This document shows positions 9,187 through 17,334 of a stretch of DNA of 64,000 nucleotides, one piece after another. The notes beneath the pieces are model-generated. The model searched no databases. It worked only from the letters and a program-made list of their open reading frames with translations, and was not told the DNA's origin. Source of the stretch: an uncultured Lachnoclostridium sp. (GTDB lineage: Bacteria > Bacillota > Clostridia > Lachnospirales > Lachnospiraceae); the NCBI GenBank assembly GCA_948330435.1, contig CAOJBY010000013.1, positions 1 to 64,000 on the forward strand, given 5' to 3'. How positions within the stretch are numbered: the first letter of the stretch is position 1; the number at the start of each line of letters is the position of its first letter. Both the position numbers and the translations under genes were made by a program.

Positions 9187-11075
9187 CACTTACATCCCTC
9201 CTTTAAACCTGGCTTTTTTACAAATAGGGCTCGGATAGCATTGAGAACCGCTATCACCATTACACCTACATCAGCAAAAATAGCCACCCACATATTAGCA
9301 ATGCCAACTGCACCAAGGATAAGACAAATGACCTTGATCCCAATGGCAAAATAAATATTTTCGTAGACAATTCGTATACACTTCCTGGCAATGCGGATGG
9401 CTGTGGCAATCTTTAACGGATCATCATCCATAAGCACAATATCCGCTGCCTCAATGGCCGCATCGGAGCCTAAAGCCCCCATAGCAATTCCGATATCCGC
9501 CCGGGATAGTACCGGTGCGTCATTAATACCATCGCCTACAAAGACCAGCTTTTCCTTTGCCCCTTTCCGGCTAAGAAGTTCCTCAACCTTGGACACTTTA
9601 TCTGCTGGAAGCAGTTCACTGTGTACCTCATGTATCTCCAGTTCTTTTGCAACCTGCTCTGCCGCTTCTTTTCGGTCTCCGGTTAACATAACAGTATTTT
9701 TAACTCCTGCCTGTGAAAGCTGTCTCACAGCTTCCCTGGCATTGGGTTTTAGCATATCAGAAATCAAAATATGGCCCGCATATATCCCGTCCAGAGCCAC
9801 ATGAACTACAGTCCCTGGTTGATGGCAGGGAACAAATGGGATTCCAAACCGATCCATCAGTCGCTCACTGCCTGCCGCTACCGATATGCCATCCACTCTG
9901 GCGGTGACTCCATTTCCACTGATCTCTTCAATCTCTGTTACTCTGCTTCGATCCACGGGCTTTCCATAAGCCTTTTGTAAACTCTTACTGATAGGATGAG
10001 AGGATGCACACTCTGCAAGGGCTGCATACTCTAAGAGCAGCTCCGTCTCAACTGTACTGTGATGAACACCTTTCACCTGGAAGACTCCCTGGGTCATAGT
10101 ACCTGTCTTGTCGAACACCACCCAGCCTGCCTGTGCCAAAGCTTCCAGATAGTTGGAACCCTTTACCAGAATACCTGCCTTGCTTGCTCCCCCGATTCCT
10201 GCAAAAAAACTTAGAGGGATACTGATAACCAGAGCACATGGACAGCTGATAACCAGAAACGTAAGTGCCCTGTAGATCCAAACACTCCATTCCGGTGTAA
10301 GCCCCATAATACACAGCCGCATAAGAGGTGGCAAAACCGCCAATGCCAGGGCCCCATAGCACACAGCCGGTGTATAATATCTGGCAAATTTGGAAATAAA
10401 GTTCTCTGACCTGGATTTCTTGGCACTGGAATTCTCCACCAGATCCAGTATCTTGGACACAGTAGATTCGCCGAATTCCTTTGTGGTTTGTATCTTCAAA
10501 AGGCCTGTCATATTGATGCAGCCGCTGATAACCTCTTCCCCTTTTGACACCTCTCTCGGAAGACTTTCTCCTGTAAGAGCACTGGTATTCAAAGCTGAAT
10601 TTCCTTCTGTTACCATACCGTCAATGGGGATCTTTTCTCCCGGCTGCACCAGGATCAAGGTTCCTATCTCCACCTCATCCGGATCCACCTGTACCAATGT
10701 CCCATCCCGTTCTACATTGGCATAGTCCGGACGGATGTCCATCAATTCGCTGATATTTCTCCTGCTTTTTCCCACAGCATAGCTTTGAAACAACTCCCCT
10801 ATCTGGTAGAACAGCATAACTGCCGTTCCCTCCTGATAATCTCCCAGGACAATAGCACCAACGGTAGCCACTGCCATCAGAAAATTCTCGTCAAACACCT
10901 GGCGGTTACGAATTCCCTTAAATGCTTTCTTCAAAATATCATATCCAATCACCAGATAGGGAACCATATAAAGCCCAAACCGTAAATATCCGGTAACCGG
11001 AATCGGACTTAAAACAATCAAAAGCAGGAATGCTGCAATAATCCGGAGCAGCATCTTTTTCTGTTTCTTATTCAT
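9186..11075 (-). CDS. cadA: P1B-type heavy-metal-transporting ATPase (Zn/Cd/Pb type)
   Basis: 629-aa membrane pump for divalent soft-metal export. Visible P-type motifs: ALTGES, the SCPCAL membrane metal site, the phosphorylation site DKTGT, an HP motif (SHPIS), MLTGDR and GDGINDAP. The last membrane helix region (FADVGVMVIAVLNAIR) carries the Asp typical of ZntA/CadA rather than copper pumps. Unlike most CadA proteins it lacks an N-terminal HMA domain, which is instead encoded by the separate small gene just upstream. Translation is probably coupled to arsR downstream. Symbol given by family; the exact metal preference is not proven. Confidence 0.93.
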   Translation of the reverse strand: MNKKQKKMLLRIIAAFLLLIVLSPIPVTGYLRFGLYMVPYLVIGYDILKKAFKGIRNRQVFDENFLMAVATVGAIVLGDYQEGTAVMLFYQIGELFQSYAVGKSRRNISELMDIRPDYANVERDGTLVQVDPDEVEIGTLILVQPGEKIPIDGMVTEGNSALNTSALTGESLPREVSKGEEVISGCINMTGLLKIQTTKEFGESTVSKILDLVENSSAKKSRSENFISKFARYYTPAVCYGALALAVLPPLMRLCIMGLTPEWSVWIYRALTFLVISCPCALVISIPLSFFAGIGGASKAGILVKGSNYLEALAQAGWVVFDKTGTMTQGVFQVKGVHHSTVETELLLEYAALAECASSHPISKSLQKAYGKPVDRSRVTEIEEISGNGVTARVDGISVAAGSERLMDRFGIPFVPCHQPGTVVHVALDGIYAGHILISDMLKPNAREAVRQLSQAGVKNTVMLTGDRKEAAEQVAKELEIHEVHSELLPADKVSKVEELLSRKGAKEKLVFVGDGINDAPVLSRADIGIAMGALGSDAAIEAADIVLMDDDPLKIATAIRIARKCIRIVYENIYFAIGIKVICLILGAVGIANMWVAIFADVGVMVIAVLNAIRALFVKKPGLKEGCK

Positions 11076-11088
11076 TTATTCCTCCGAC

Positions 11089-11307
11089 TTACAAAAAGAT
11101 CTCACAATCATCTTCTACTTTCTTACAATTCTTAAGCACATCTTGCATCACAGCCTTGGGATCTGCTCCCTCTTCAAACTCCACAACCATTTTCAAGGTC
11201 ATAAAACTCACGGTAGCATCATGCACTCCGGCCGTCTTCTTAGCGGCTTCCTCCATCTTATTGGCACAATTTGCACAATCCACATCAATCTTATAGGTTT
11301 TCTTCAT
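11089..11307 (-). CDS. Stand-alone heavy-metal-associated (HMA) domain protein
   Basis: 72-aa ferredoxin-like HMA protein with the metal-binding DCANC motif (Cys11 and Cys14) after a short beta strand. It ends with an acidic, cysteine-containing tail (KVEDDCEIFL) that could add metal ligands, a feature of zinc/cadmium-type rather than copper-type HMA modules. The ATG at 11307 has GGAGG 9 nt upstream; the longer frame begins inside the operator. It is the first gene of the efflux operon, 13 nt before the ATPase gene, and probably supplies the metal-binding domain missing from that pump. Confidence 0.9.
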   Translation of the reverse strand: MKKTYKIDVDCANCANKMEEAAKKTAGVHDATVSFMTLKMVVEFEEGADPKAVMQDVLKNCKKVEDDCEIFL

Positions 11308-11340
11308 GACATTCATCCTCCATAAAATAATATGATTAAC

Positions 11341-11360
11341 ATATGAACAATTATTCATAT
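11341..11360. promoter_or_regulatory. ArsR/SmtB-type operator
   Basis: Perfect 7-6-7 palindrome (ATATGAA, six bases, TTCATAT) with further symmetric TTAA on both sides. It lies just downstream of the -10 of the metal-efflux promoter, the standard place and form for an ArsR/SmtB operator, so autorepression by the ArsR protein of this operon is likely. Confidence 0.85.
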
Positions 11361-11369
11361 ATTAACCAT

Positions 11370-11397
11370 ATTATAACACAGGGTTCCCTACTGTCAA
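11370..11397 (-). promoter_or_regulatory. Sigma-A promoter of the metal-efflux operon
   Basis: TTGACA (11392-11397) and TATAAT (11370-11375) on the minus strand with a 16-nt spacer. The ArsR-type palindrome begins about 10 nt downstream of the -10. Confidence 0.9.
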
Positions 11398-11414
11398 CCC
11401 ATAATACAAAAATT

Positions 11415-13124
11415 TTATTTTCCTGTTTCCTCAACATCCAAAATCAAAAATTGATAGCCCTCCATAGGAATCCGGCTGACCTCCTCTGTCTTTTCCACAG
11501 CTTCAATCCCCAGTAAAGACTGGCAATTATCCACAACCACACTCTCAACTGTAACGGCAACAGATATAGTTCGCCTCTCCCCCTGTATGTTGGCCAGAAC
11601 AAGAAGCGTCTTCTCCTTTCCCCTTCGGTAAAAGCCCATAAAGTTCTGAAGCCCTGTCAGTACCGGCTCCTGTCTTCCATAGACAACCGCTTCTCCATAT
11701 TCCGGATCCGTCCGCAGAGCAATCAGCTTTTTGTAAAAAGATAAGACAGAATCTCCACGTCTCTCCTGCTCTTTCACATTCAGTTCCCGATAATTATCAT
11801 TCACAGCCAACCATGGGATACCTTTGGTAAATCCTCCGTGAACTTCATTGCTCCACTGCATGGGTGTACGTGCATTATCCCGGCTCATTTCAGATACAAT
11901 CTTAAGAGAGTCGCATTCTGTAAGGCCATGCTCCAATGCCACCTGATACTCGTCCAGAGTGCTGATGTCATCCACCTCTTTTATAGAAGAAAACCGCTTA
12001 TTGGTCATGCCAATCTCCTGACCCTGATAGAGAAACGGCAGTCCGAAAGTCATAAGAGAAATTCCGGCCAGAAGCTTTTTCCCTCTGTCACCCTGCCCGT
12101 CCTCTGGCAGATAACGGCTGACCCCTCTTGGCTCATCATGGTTCTCAATGATGTTTGCCATCATGCCGATTTCCTGAGACACGGCCTTGCTTTCAAAAAC
12201 CGTATCCCGAAATTCATCCATGGTGATTTTTCGCCTGTCATACCATCCGTTCTCACTGGCTCCCAGAAGATGGGGCGAAAAATCAAAGATAGATTCAAAG
12301 CACCCCTGTTCTCCGATATACCGTTCAAGTTCCTCGGGACGAAAATCAAAAAGCTCCCCGATGGTAAACGCATCATAAGGTGCAAACGCTTCCCGTTTCA
12401 TTTCCTGCAGAAAATCCGTCACACCCCGGACATAGGCAAGCATGGTGGTTCCTGCACACATGCCATCCTCCCGATCCGCCGGAAAATCCAAGAATCGCAG
12501 ATCCTTTTTGATATTGATAATGGCATCCAGGCGAAAGCCTGCAACCCCCTTTTCAAGCCACCAGCGGATCATTTTGTAGATCTCCTGACGGACCTTGCGG
12601 TTCTCCCAGTTGAGATCCGGCTGTTCCTTTGCAAACATATGCAGGTAGAAAAGATTATCATATCCTGGCAACTTCTCCCACACGCTGCCGCCAAAGTAAG
12701 ACCGCCAATTGCAGGGAGGATTGCCGTCTTTTCCCTCCCGAATATAGAAATACCGTCCATAAGGCCCGAAAGGATCCTTAAGAGCTTTCTGAAACCATTC
12801 ATGCTGATCCGAGCAATGGTTTACCACCAGATCCATCACAATGGCAATGTCCCGTTTCTTTGCCTCCTTTAGAAGCTCATCCATATCCTCCATGGTTCCA
12901 AAGGCCGGATCAATGGCATAATAATCGGAGATATCGTAGCCCTGATCCACAAACGGGGACTGATACACAGGGGAGATCCATACAATTCCAATTCCCAGTT
13001 CCTTTAAATAATCCAGTTTTTCTATAATTCCACGAAGATCCCCGATTCCGTCACCGTTGCTGTCCCTGAAGCTTTTGGGGTAAATCTGATATGCTGTTTT
13101 TTGGTGCCACCATCTCTTGTTCAT
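11415..13124 (-). CDS. GH13 alpha-glucosidase (oligo-1,6-glucosidase/maltase-like)
   Basis: 569-aa cytosolic glycoside hydrolase family 13 enzyme releasing glucose from alpha-glucosides. Conserved regions are DLVVNHCSD, the nucleophile Asp200 in GFRLDAI, the acid/base Glu257 in TIGELFD, and ENHDEPR with the third catalytic Asp near residue 330. There is no signal peptide. In this subfamily the residue after the nucleophile influences linkage choice (Val favours alpha-1,6); here it is Ala, so alpha-1,4 or mixed specificity is possible. The ATG at 13124 is preferred over the TTG at 13136, which has no spacing to GGAGA. A TTGACA at 13179-13184 upstream lacks a good -10. Trehalose-6-phosphate hydrolase is a less likely alternative. 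Confidence 0.9.
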   Translation of the reverse strand: MNKRWWHQKTAYQIYPKSFRDSNGDGIGDLRGIIEKLDYLKELGIGIVWISPVYQSPFVDQGYDISDYYAIDPAFGTMEDMDELLKEAKKRDIAIVMDLVVNHCSDQHEWFQKALKDPFGPYGRYFYIREGKDGNPPCNWRSYFGGSVWEKLPGYDNLFYLHMFAKEQPDLNWENRKVRQEIYKMIRWWLEKGVAGFRLDAIINIKKDLRFLDFPADREDGMCAGTTMLAYVRGVTDFLQEMKREAFAPYDAFTIGELFDFRPEELERYIGEQGCFESIFDFSPHLLGASENGWYDRRKITMDEFRDTVFESKAVSQEIGMMANIIENHDEPRGVSRYLPEDGQGDRGKKLLAGISLMTFGLPFLYQGQEIGMTNKRFSSIKEVDDISTLDEYQVALEHGLTECDSLKIVSEMSRDNARTPMQWSNEVHGGFTKGIPWLAVNDNYRELNVKEQERRGDSVLSFYKKLIALRTDPEYGEAVVYGRQEPVLTGLQNFMGFYRRGKEKTLLVLANIQGERRTISVAVTVESVVVDNCQSLLGIEAVEKTEEVSRIPMEGYQFLILDVEETGK

Positions 13125-13200
13125 TCTCTTATACAATCTCCATACTTATTCAAGACTTTATTTTTATAAAAATCAAACCTGTCAAATATCCGTTATCATT

Positions 13201-14001
13201 CTAATCTCTGCGTCCCATAAACCTGGTTCCAGCTTGCTTTCCCCTGACAACCTCATACAATACAGCCGGATTACTCCCATTCGCTATAATGGTGTCAATT
13301 CCCTGGGATGTGGCCAGATCCGCAGCCTGAAGCTTGGTCCGCATTCCCCCGGTTCCCCGTCTTGAACCTGCACCTCCTGCAAGTTCATAAGTACTGTCCT
13401 CAATCTTCTCAATGCGTTCAATCAGAACTGCATCCTTGTAAAGTCGGGGATCCTTGCTGTAAAATCCGTCAATATCTGAAAGGATAATCAACTTGTCCGC
13501 ATTGCAGAGAACGGCAACAACCGCAGAAAGCATATCATTGTCTCCGAAAAGCTTTTCTTCAGACTCAATCTCTGTGTAGCTTACAGAGTCATTCTCATTC
13601 ACGATGGGAATGATATTATACTCTAAAAGGGCATCAAAAGTGTTGGTTAAATTCTCTTTTTTTTCCTCCTGAGTAATGTCCTCGGCATTCAAAAGAATCT
13701 GGGCCACTGTTTTATCATAATAGCCAAAAAACTTATCATAAAGAAACATATTGGCACACTGCCCCACGGCCGCTGCCGCCTGTTTCATTCGCATACTTTT
13801 CGGCTTTTCCTTAAGGCGCATTTTATTGGCTCCCACGGCAATAGCACCAGAGGACACTAAGATTACCTCATGCCCCATATTTTGAATATCCGCAATCGTC
13901 CGGGCAAGTTCCTCCATACGATGAAGATTGCTGTTGCCCAACTCATTAGTAAGGGTAGTGGTTCCTACCTTTATGACAATTCGTTCCCGTTTCAGACTCA
14001 T
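13201..14001 (-). CDS. proB: Glutamate 5-kinase
   Basis: First step of proline synthesis, ATP-dependent phosphorylation of glutamate. The 266-aa protein is an amino-acid kinase fold: IVIKVGTTTL at the N-terminus, VSSGAIAVG, the glutamate-binding NENDSVS region, and GTGGMRTKLQAA near the C-terminus. It lacks the C-terminal PUA domain of the E. coli enzyme (367 aa), the short form common in Firmicutes. The start at 14001 has GGAG 5 nt upstream. proA is not adjacent in this window. Confidence 0.95.
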   Translation of the reverse strand: MSLKRERIVIKVGTTTLTNELGNSNLHRMEELARTIADIQNMGHEVILVSSGAIAVGANKMRLKEKPKSMRMKQAAAAVGQCANMFLYDKFFGYYDKTVAQILLNAEDITQEEKKENLTNTFDALLEYNIIPIVNENDSVSYTEIESEEKLFGDNDMLSAVVAVLCNADKLIILSDIDGFYSKDPRLYKDAVLIERIEKIEDSTYELAGGAGSRRGTGGMRTKLQAADLATSQGIDTIIANGSNPAVLYEVVRGKQAGTRFMGRRD

Positions 14002-14073
14002 TTTTTCTCCCCATATCATATATCCATTTTTATACACATTTAAATTGCAGAACCATAGCCGCTGTCAGTCTCT

Positions 14074-14850
14074 TTAAAAGTCTAACAGAATCGGCACACG
14101 GTTTTCCAGGGAGAACTTGGCAGCTCTCCAAAAAATAGAAAACGCAAACTTAGCCAGAGACTCCGTATCATAAACACTGTGCTCCCCAATGCCGGCAGCC
14201 GTCAGCTTTCCATCCCGAATCTCCCCGTCTACCGGATAGCCTTCTGTCTTTGTCCAGCTTAAAATCGTCTCTTCATCGGCTTTCCATCCTATGGAATTGA
14301 TCTGGTCAAGCTCCATTTTCAAAGCTCCTGCGGTGGAAATCGTAACCTCCTGCCCGGCAGGATCAGAACCATTAAAAGCGAAGCCGTCTTTTATGGGAAG
14401 CCACCAGCTTGCACCGATAAACAAGGACCAGAGCATCTTCTCATCTTCACCAATCCGCTGAATCAGGGAATGCTTTTCAAAATCCCAATTCTTTTCCACT
14501 GTCTTTGGCAAAGGCTCCTGATAGGTCCGGGCCGCCGCATACAAAAGCAGGGCTCCAAAGGCATCCCAATCTGGCTTATCCGTATAATAGGGCGACACAT
14601 TGTCCTCTGTCCATGCCTCATAGGCCGGACGTTCCGGGGATGTAAGGGCAGCCAATATCTGATTTTGCCAGTTTTTCATAATTCCTTCCATCTCCGATGC
14701 ACTTAACTGTGGTCCCCCCTTATCCTTTTCCCCCTGAGGTGTAATTCGGGAAAAAGAATAGCCGTTGGCCTCCGCCCACTGCTGTGTAACAGATTTCCAG
14801 TTATCTGTGTAATAGCGTGTCAGTGTACCTGCGTAGATATCAAGTCCCAT
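14074..14850 (-). CDS. Conserved hypothetical protein, function unknown
   Basis: 258-aa soluble protein beginning MGLDIYAGTLTRYYT. It is rich in Trp, with no signal peptide or membrane segment and no motif I can tie to an enzyme. GGAGG lies 9 nt before the ATG. It stands between proB and a MalY-type lyase on the same strand, with 72 nt to proB. The orderly composition and strong ribosome-binding site indicate a real gene. I have no functional assignment. Confidence 0.75.
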   Translation of the reverse strand: MGLDIYAGTLTRYYTDNWKSVTQQWAEANGYSFSRITPQGEKDKGGPQLSASEMEGIMKNWQNQILAALTSPERPAYEAWTEDNVSPYYTDKPDWDAFGALLLYAAARTYQEPLPKTVEKNWDFEKHSLIQRIGEDEKMLWSLFIGASWWLPIKDGFAFNGSDPAGQEVTISTAGALKMELDQINSIGWKADEETILSWTKTEGYPVDGEIRDGKLTAAGIGEHSVYDTESLAKFAFSIFWRAAKFSLENRVPILLDF

Positions 14851-14918
14851 GTATGATTTCCTCCTGATGATGTTATTTGTTGTGTTTTAAAAAATACATT
14901 CTATCATGTTCTTCGAAA

Positions 14919-16121
14919 TTATAACACAGGAAAAGTGGAATTCCAATCCACATTTGACCTTTTGCTTTCAAATAACTCCACACCCTTTTTTAAACGCATA
15001 AGTCCTTCCAGAACATAGCTTCTGGGGCATCCAACATTCATCCGCAGGAAAGAACTTCCGTTTTCCCCGTATTCCTTTCCATCCACCAGATACAACCCTG
15101 CATGCTTCCTCAAAAAGCTGGAAAAATTCCTTTTCTCGCCCAACAGTGAATACTCAAGCCACACGAGATAAGAGGCCTTCCCGGAAACCATATGTACCTG
15201 TGGAAGTTCGTTTTTCAAAAAGTTCTCCACACATTTTTTATTTTCCCAAATATAGGCTCTCATGTCTTCTAACCATGGCTCCCCCTTGGTAAAAGCAGCA
15301 ATTGCCGCATCCACAGAAAAGGCATTAGGTTCCGAGGCTTCATTGGCTTGTATCCCTTTTTTCACCTGCTCTCGAAGCTCCTTATCTGGAACCATAACCG
15401 CCGCTGTCTTTAACCCTGCCAGATTAAAGGTCTTTGTAGGTGCGATACAAGTAATGCTGTTGTCCCCACATGTGTCCGAAACGGATGCAAAAGGAACATA
15501 GCTGTATCCGGGATCTGTAATATCACAGTGAATCTCATCAGAAACAACAAGCACATGATATTTTGCACACAGATCTCCCACCTGCTTAAGCTCTTTCTTT
15601 GTCCAAATTCTTCCGGAAGGATTCTGGGGATTACACAGCAGCATAAGAGAAACCTTAGGATCCGCAAGCTTTTGCTCCAGATCTTCAAAATCCATCTCAT
15701 AGGATTCCCCGTCATAGATCAAGGGACTTTCTACAAGCTCTCTCCTACTTCGTTCAATTACATGATAAAAGCCATTGTAAACCGGCGGCTGAATCAATAT
15801 CTTCTCATCTGTTTTCATCAATCTTCCGATAACGCCGGAAATAGCCGGAATCACACCACTGCAAAAAAGTAGCCAATCCGGATCCATCCGAAAGCTATGG
15901 CGACGCTCCCACCAGCCTGCATAGGCATCATTCCACTCCTTTGGAACGACAGAGTATCCAAACACACCATGAGCAGCCCTATCCATAATAGCTCTTAAAA
16001 TCTCCGGTGCTGCTTCAAAATCCATATCCGCCACCCACATAGGGAGCTCTTCTTTTGGCACATTCCATTTTAGAGAATTTGTTCCTCTTCGGTCTATTAT
16101 TTTGTCAAAATCATAATTCAC
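14919..16121 (-). CDS. MalY/PatB-type PLP-dependent C-S lyase / aminotransferase
   Basis: 400-aa fold-type I PLP enzyme. Family signs: NYDFDKIIDRRGTNSLKWN at the N-terminus, PPVYNGFY, CNPQNPSGRIW, DEIHCDI, and the PLP lysine in APTKTFNLAGLK. MalY/PatB members cleave cystathionine or cysteine S-conjugates to a thiol, pyruvate and ammonia. I chose the GTG at 16121 because AGGAGA lies 6 nt upstream and the product then matches the family N-terminus. The ATG at 16136 contains that ribosome-binding site within its own codons. It is divergently arranged from the YczE-like gene. Substrate is not determined by context. Confidence 0.9.
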   Translation of the reverse strand: MNYDFDKIIDRRGTNSLKWNVPKEELPMWVADMDFEAAPEILRAIMDRAAHGVFGYSVVPKEWNDAYAGWWERRHSFRMDPDWLLFCSGVIPAISGVIGRLMKTDEKILIQPPVYNGFYHVIERSRRELVESPLIYDGESYEMDFEDLEQKLADPKVSLMLLCNPQNPSGRIWTKKELKQVGDLCAKYHVLVVSDEIHCDITDPGYSYVPFASVSDTCGDNSITCIAPTKTFNLAGLKTAAVMVPDKELREQVKKGIQANEASEPNAFSVDAAIAAFTKGEPWLEDMRAYIWENKKCVENFLKNELPQVHMVSGKASYLVWLEYSLLGEKRNFSSFLRKHAGLYLVDGKEYGENGSSFLRMNVGCPRSYVLEGLMRLKKGVELFESKRSNVDWNSTFPVL

Positions 16122-16402
16122 AGCCAATCTCCTCATCTAATGTAATTATTTTTCAACGAAACTTCATTTTGATCTTTTATTATATTAACACATTTTCATA
16201 TATTCTACTATATTGTTCCATGCTTTGTCCCATAAAAATTTCTCTAGCCTTTTTCAAAGCAACTGTGCTATAATATCCGGCGAATATCAGTCATGAACCC
16301 GGGACTCATGATATGATACCTCTTCTGTTAAAATATGTATATTTACAAAGTCAGCTACAAGCAGCTTCAAGACAACACAACTCATATGAGGAGGAAAAAA
16401 GA

Positions 16403-17038
16403 ATGCAACTTCCTGAAAACTTTAAAAAACGAATCATAATGACCACAAGCGGCGTAACCCTATGTGCCATAGCCGTAGGCTTTTTCAAGTGCTCCAACTT
16501 CGGTGTAGACCCTTTCCAGTGCTTCGCACAGGGCACCTGGGGACACTTTTTCGAAAAAACCGTTTCTTTCGGCCCGTACTATACAATCCTAAGTGCCCTC
16601 CTGCTTGTTCTGGATCTCTTCATAGCCAGAACATACATGGGTGCTGCCACCCTGGTAAACATGTTCCTCACCGGCTACATCGTAGATTTCACCTGCGTAG
16701 TAATCAGCCGCTTCGCTCCTGCACCAACCTTAACCTTGAGGATCTTATTTCTGGCCATAGCCATCTTAGTCATGTGTTTCGCATCATCCCTCTACATGAC
16801 CTCCAATCTGGGTGTCTCCGTATACGATGCAATCCCCATCGTCATCTCCAACAGACGGAAACTCCCATTCCGCTTCGTCCGGATCGGCTGCGACCTCCTC
16901 TGCGTCATCATCGGAACACTCACAGGCCTGCTCCCCGGAATCGGCACCCTGATCACCGCATTCTTCATGGGCCCCTTAATTGAATACTTCAACCACACTT
17001 TCTCCGAGCCGTTCCTTACCGGAAAAAAGAACCTCTAA
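16403..17038 (+). CDS. YczE/YitT-like integral membrane protein
   Basis: 211-aa protein with about five to six membrane helices (for example IIMTTSGVTLCAIAVGFF and LGVSVYDAIPIVI). The NFGVDPFQ and NLGVSVYDAIP repeats are typical of the YczE/YyaS membrane family, whose function is unknown. The ATG at 16403 follows GAGGAGG by 8 nt. A TATAAT at 16269-16274 upstream may be the -10 of its promoter, with a weak -35. The gene lies just before the alpha-glucoside PTS unit but is separated from it by a 296-nt gap with a strong hairpin. Confidence 0.8.
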   Translation: MQLPENFKKRIIMTTSGVTLCAIAVGFFKCSNFGVDPFQCFAQGTWGHFFEKTVSFGPYYTILSALLLVLDLFIARTYMGAATLVNMFLTGYIVDFTCVVISRFAPAPTLTLRILFLAIAILVMCFASSLYMTSNLGVSVYDAIPIVISNRRKLPFRFVRIGCDLLCVIIGTLTGLLPGIGTLITAFFMGPLIEYFNHTFSEPFLTGKKNL

Positions 17039-17082
17039 AAATCTCGAGAATCCATATATAGAAGCCGCACACTTCACTGTCA

Positions 17083-17128
17083 GGGTCAGCCGCAAACGAC
17101 GCCCGCAGACTTCATTTGCGGCTGACCC
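17083..17128. repeat. REP-like palindrome (14-bp perfect arms)
   Basis: Perfect inverted repeat: GGGTCAGCCGCAAA at 17083-17096 and its complement at 17115-17128, with an 18-nt loop. It is flanked by CACTGTCA and by CCGTCCCCTGTGACG, a composition like the REP-type palindromes common in Firmicutes. It lies 45 nt after the YczE-like gene. It has no T-run, so it is more likely an inserted REP element than a simple terminator. Confidence 0.6.
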
Positions 17129-17207
17129 GTCCGTCCCCTGTGACGATTCACAAAATTTGTTCCAAATGACAACCTCCTCTCCCCATTACCAACTCGCCCC
17201 AATCCCC

Positions 17208-17236
17208 TTGTTTTCCCTCTTTTATCCTGCTACTAT
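17208..17236 (+). promoter_or_regulatory. Probable promoter of the alpha-glucoside PTS operon
   Basis: TTGTTT (17208-17213), a 17-nt spacer and TACTAT (17231-17236). It is a moderate match to sigma-A consensus, as expected for a regulated promoter, and lies about 100 nt before the EIICBA start. Confidence 0.45.
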
Positions 17237-17334
17237 AAACCTACCAGAAAGAATCATTCAAGTACATTATCCCGGGAAGAATGAGATTCGGTAAGAGTAA
17301 CATAATAAAAAACGAAGGGAAGTGTGTTGTAACA

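Noticed and set aside
11838..12872. 344-codon plus-strand frame opposite the GH13 gene
   Set aside because: Shadow of a conserved glycosidase gene; composition follows the codons of the opposite strand.
16265..16330. Imperfect TCATGA symmetry before the YczE-like gene as an operator
   Set aside because: Arms are short and mismatched; nothing ties them to a regulator.
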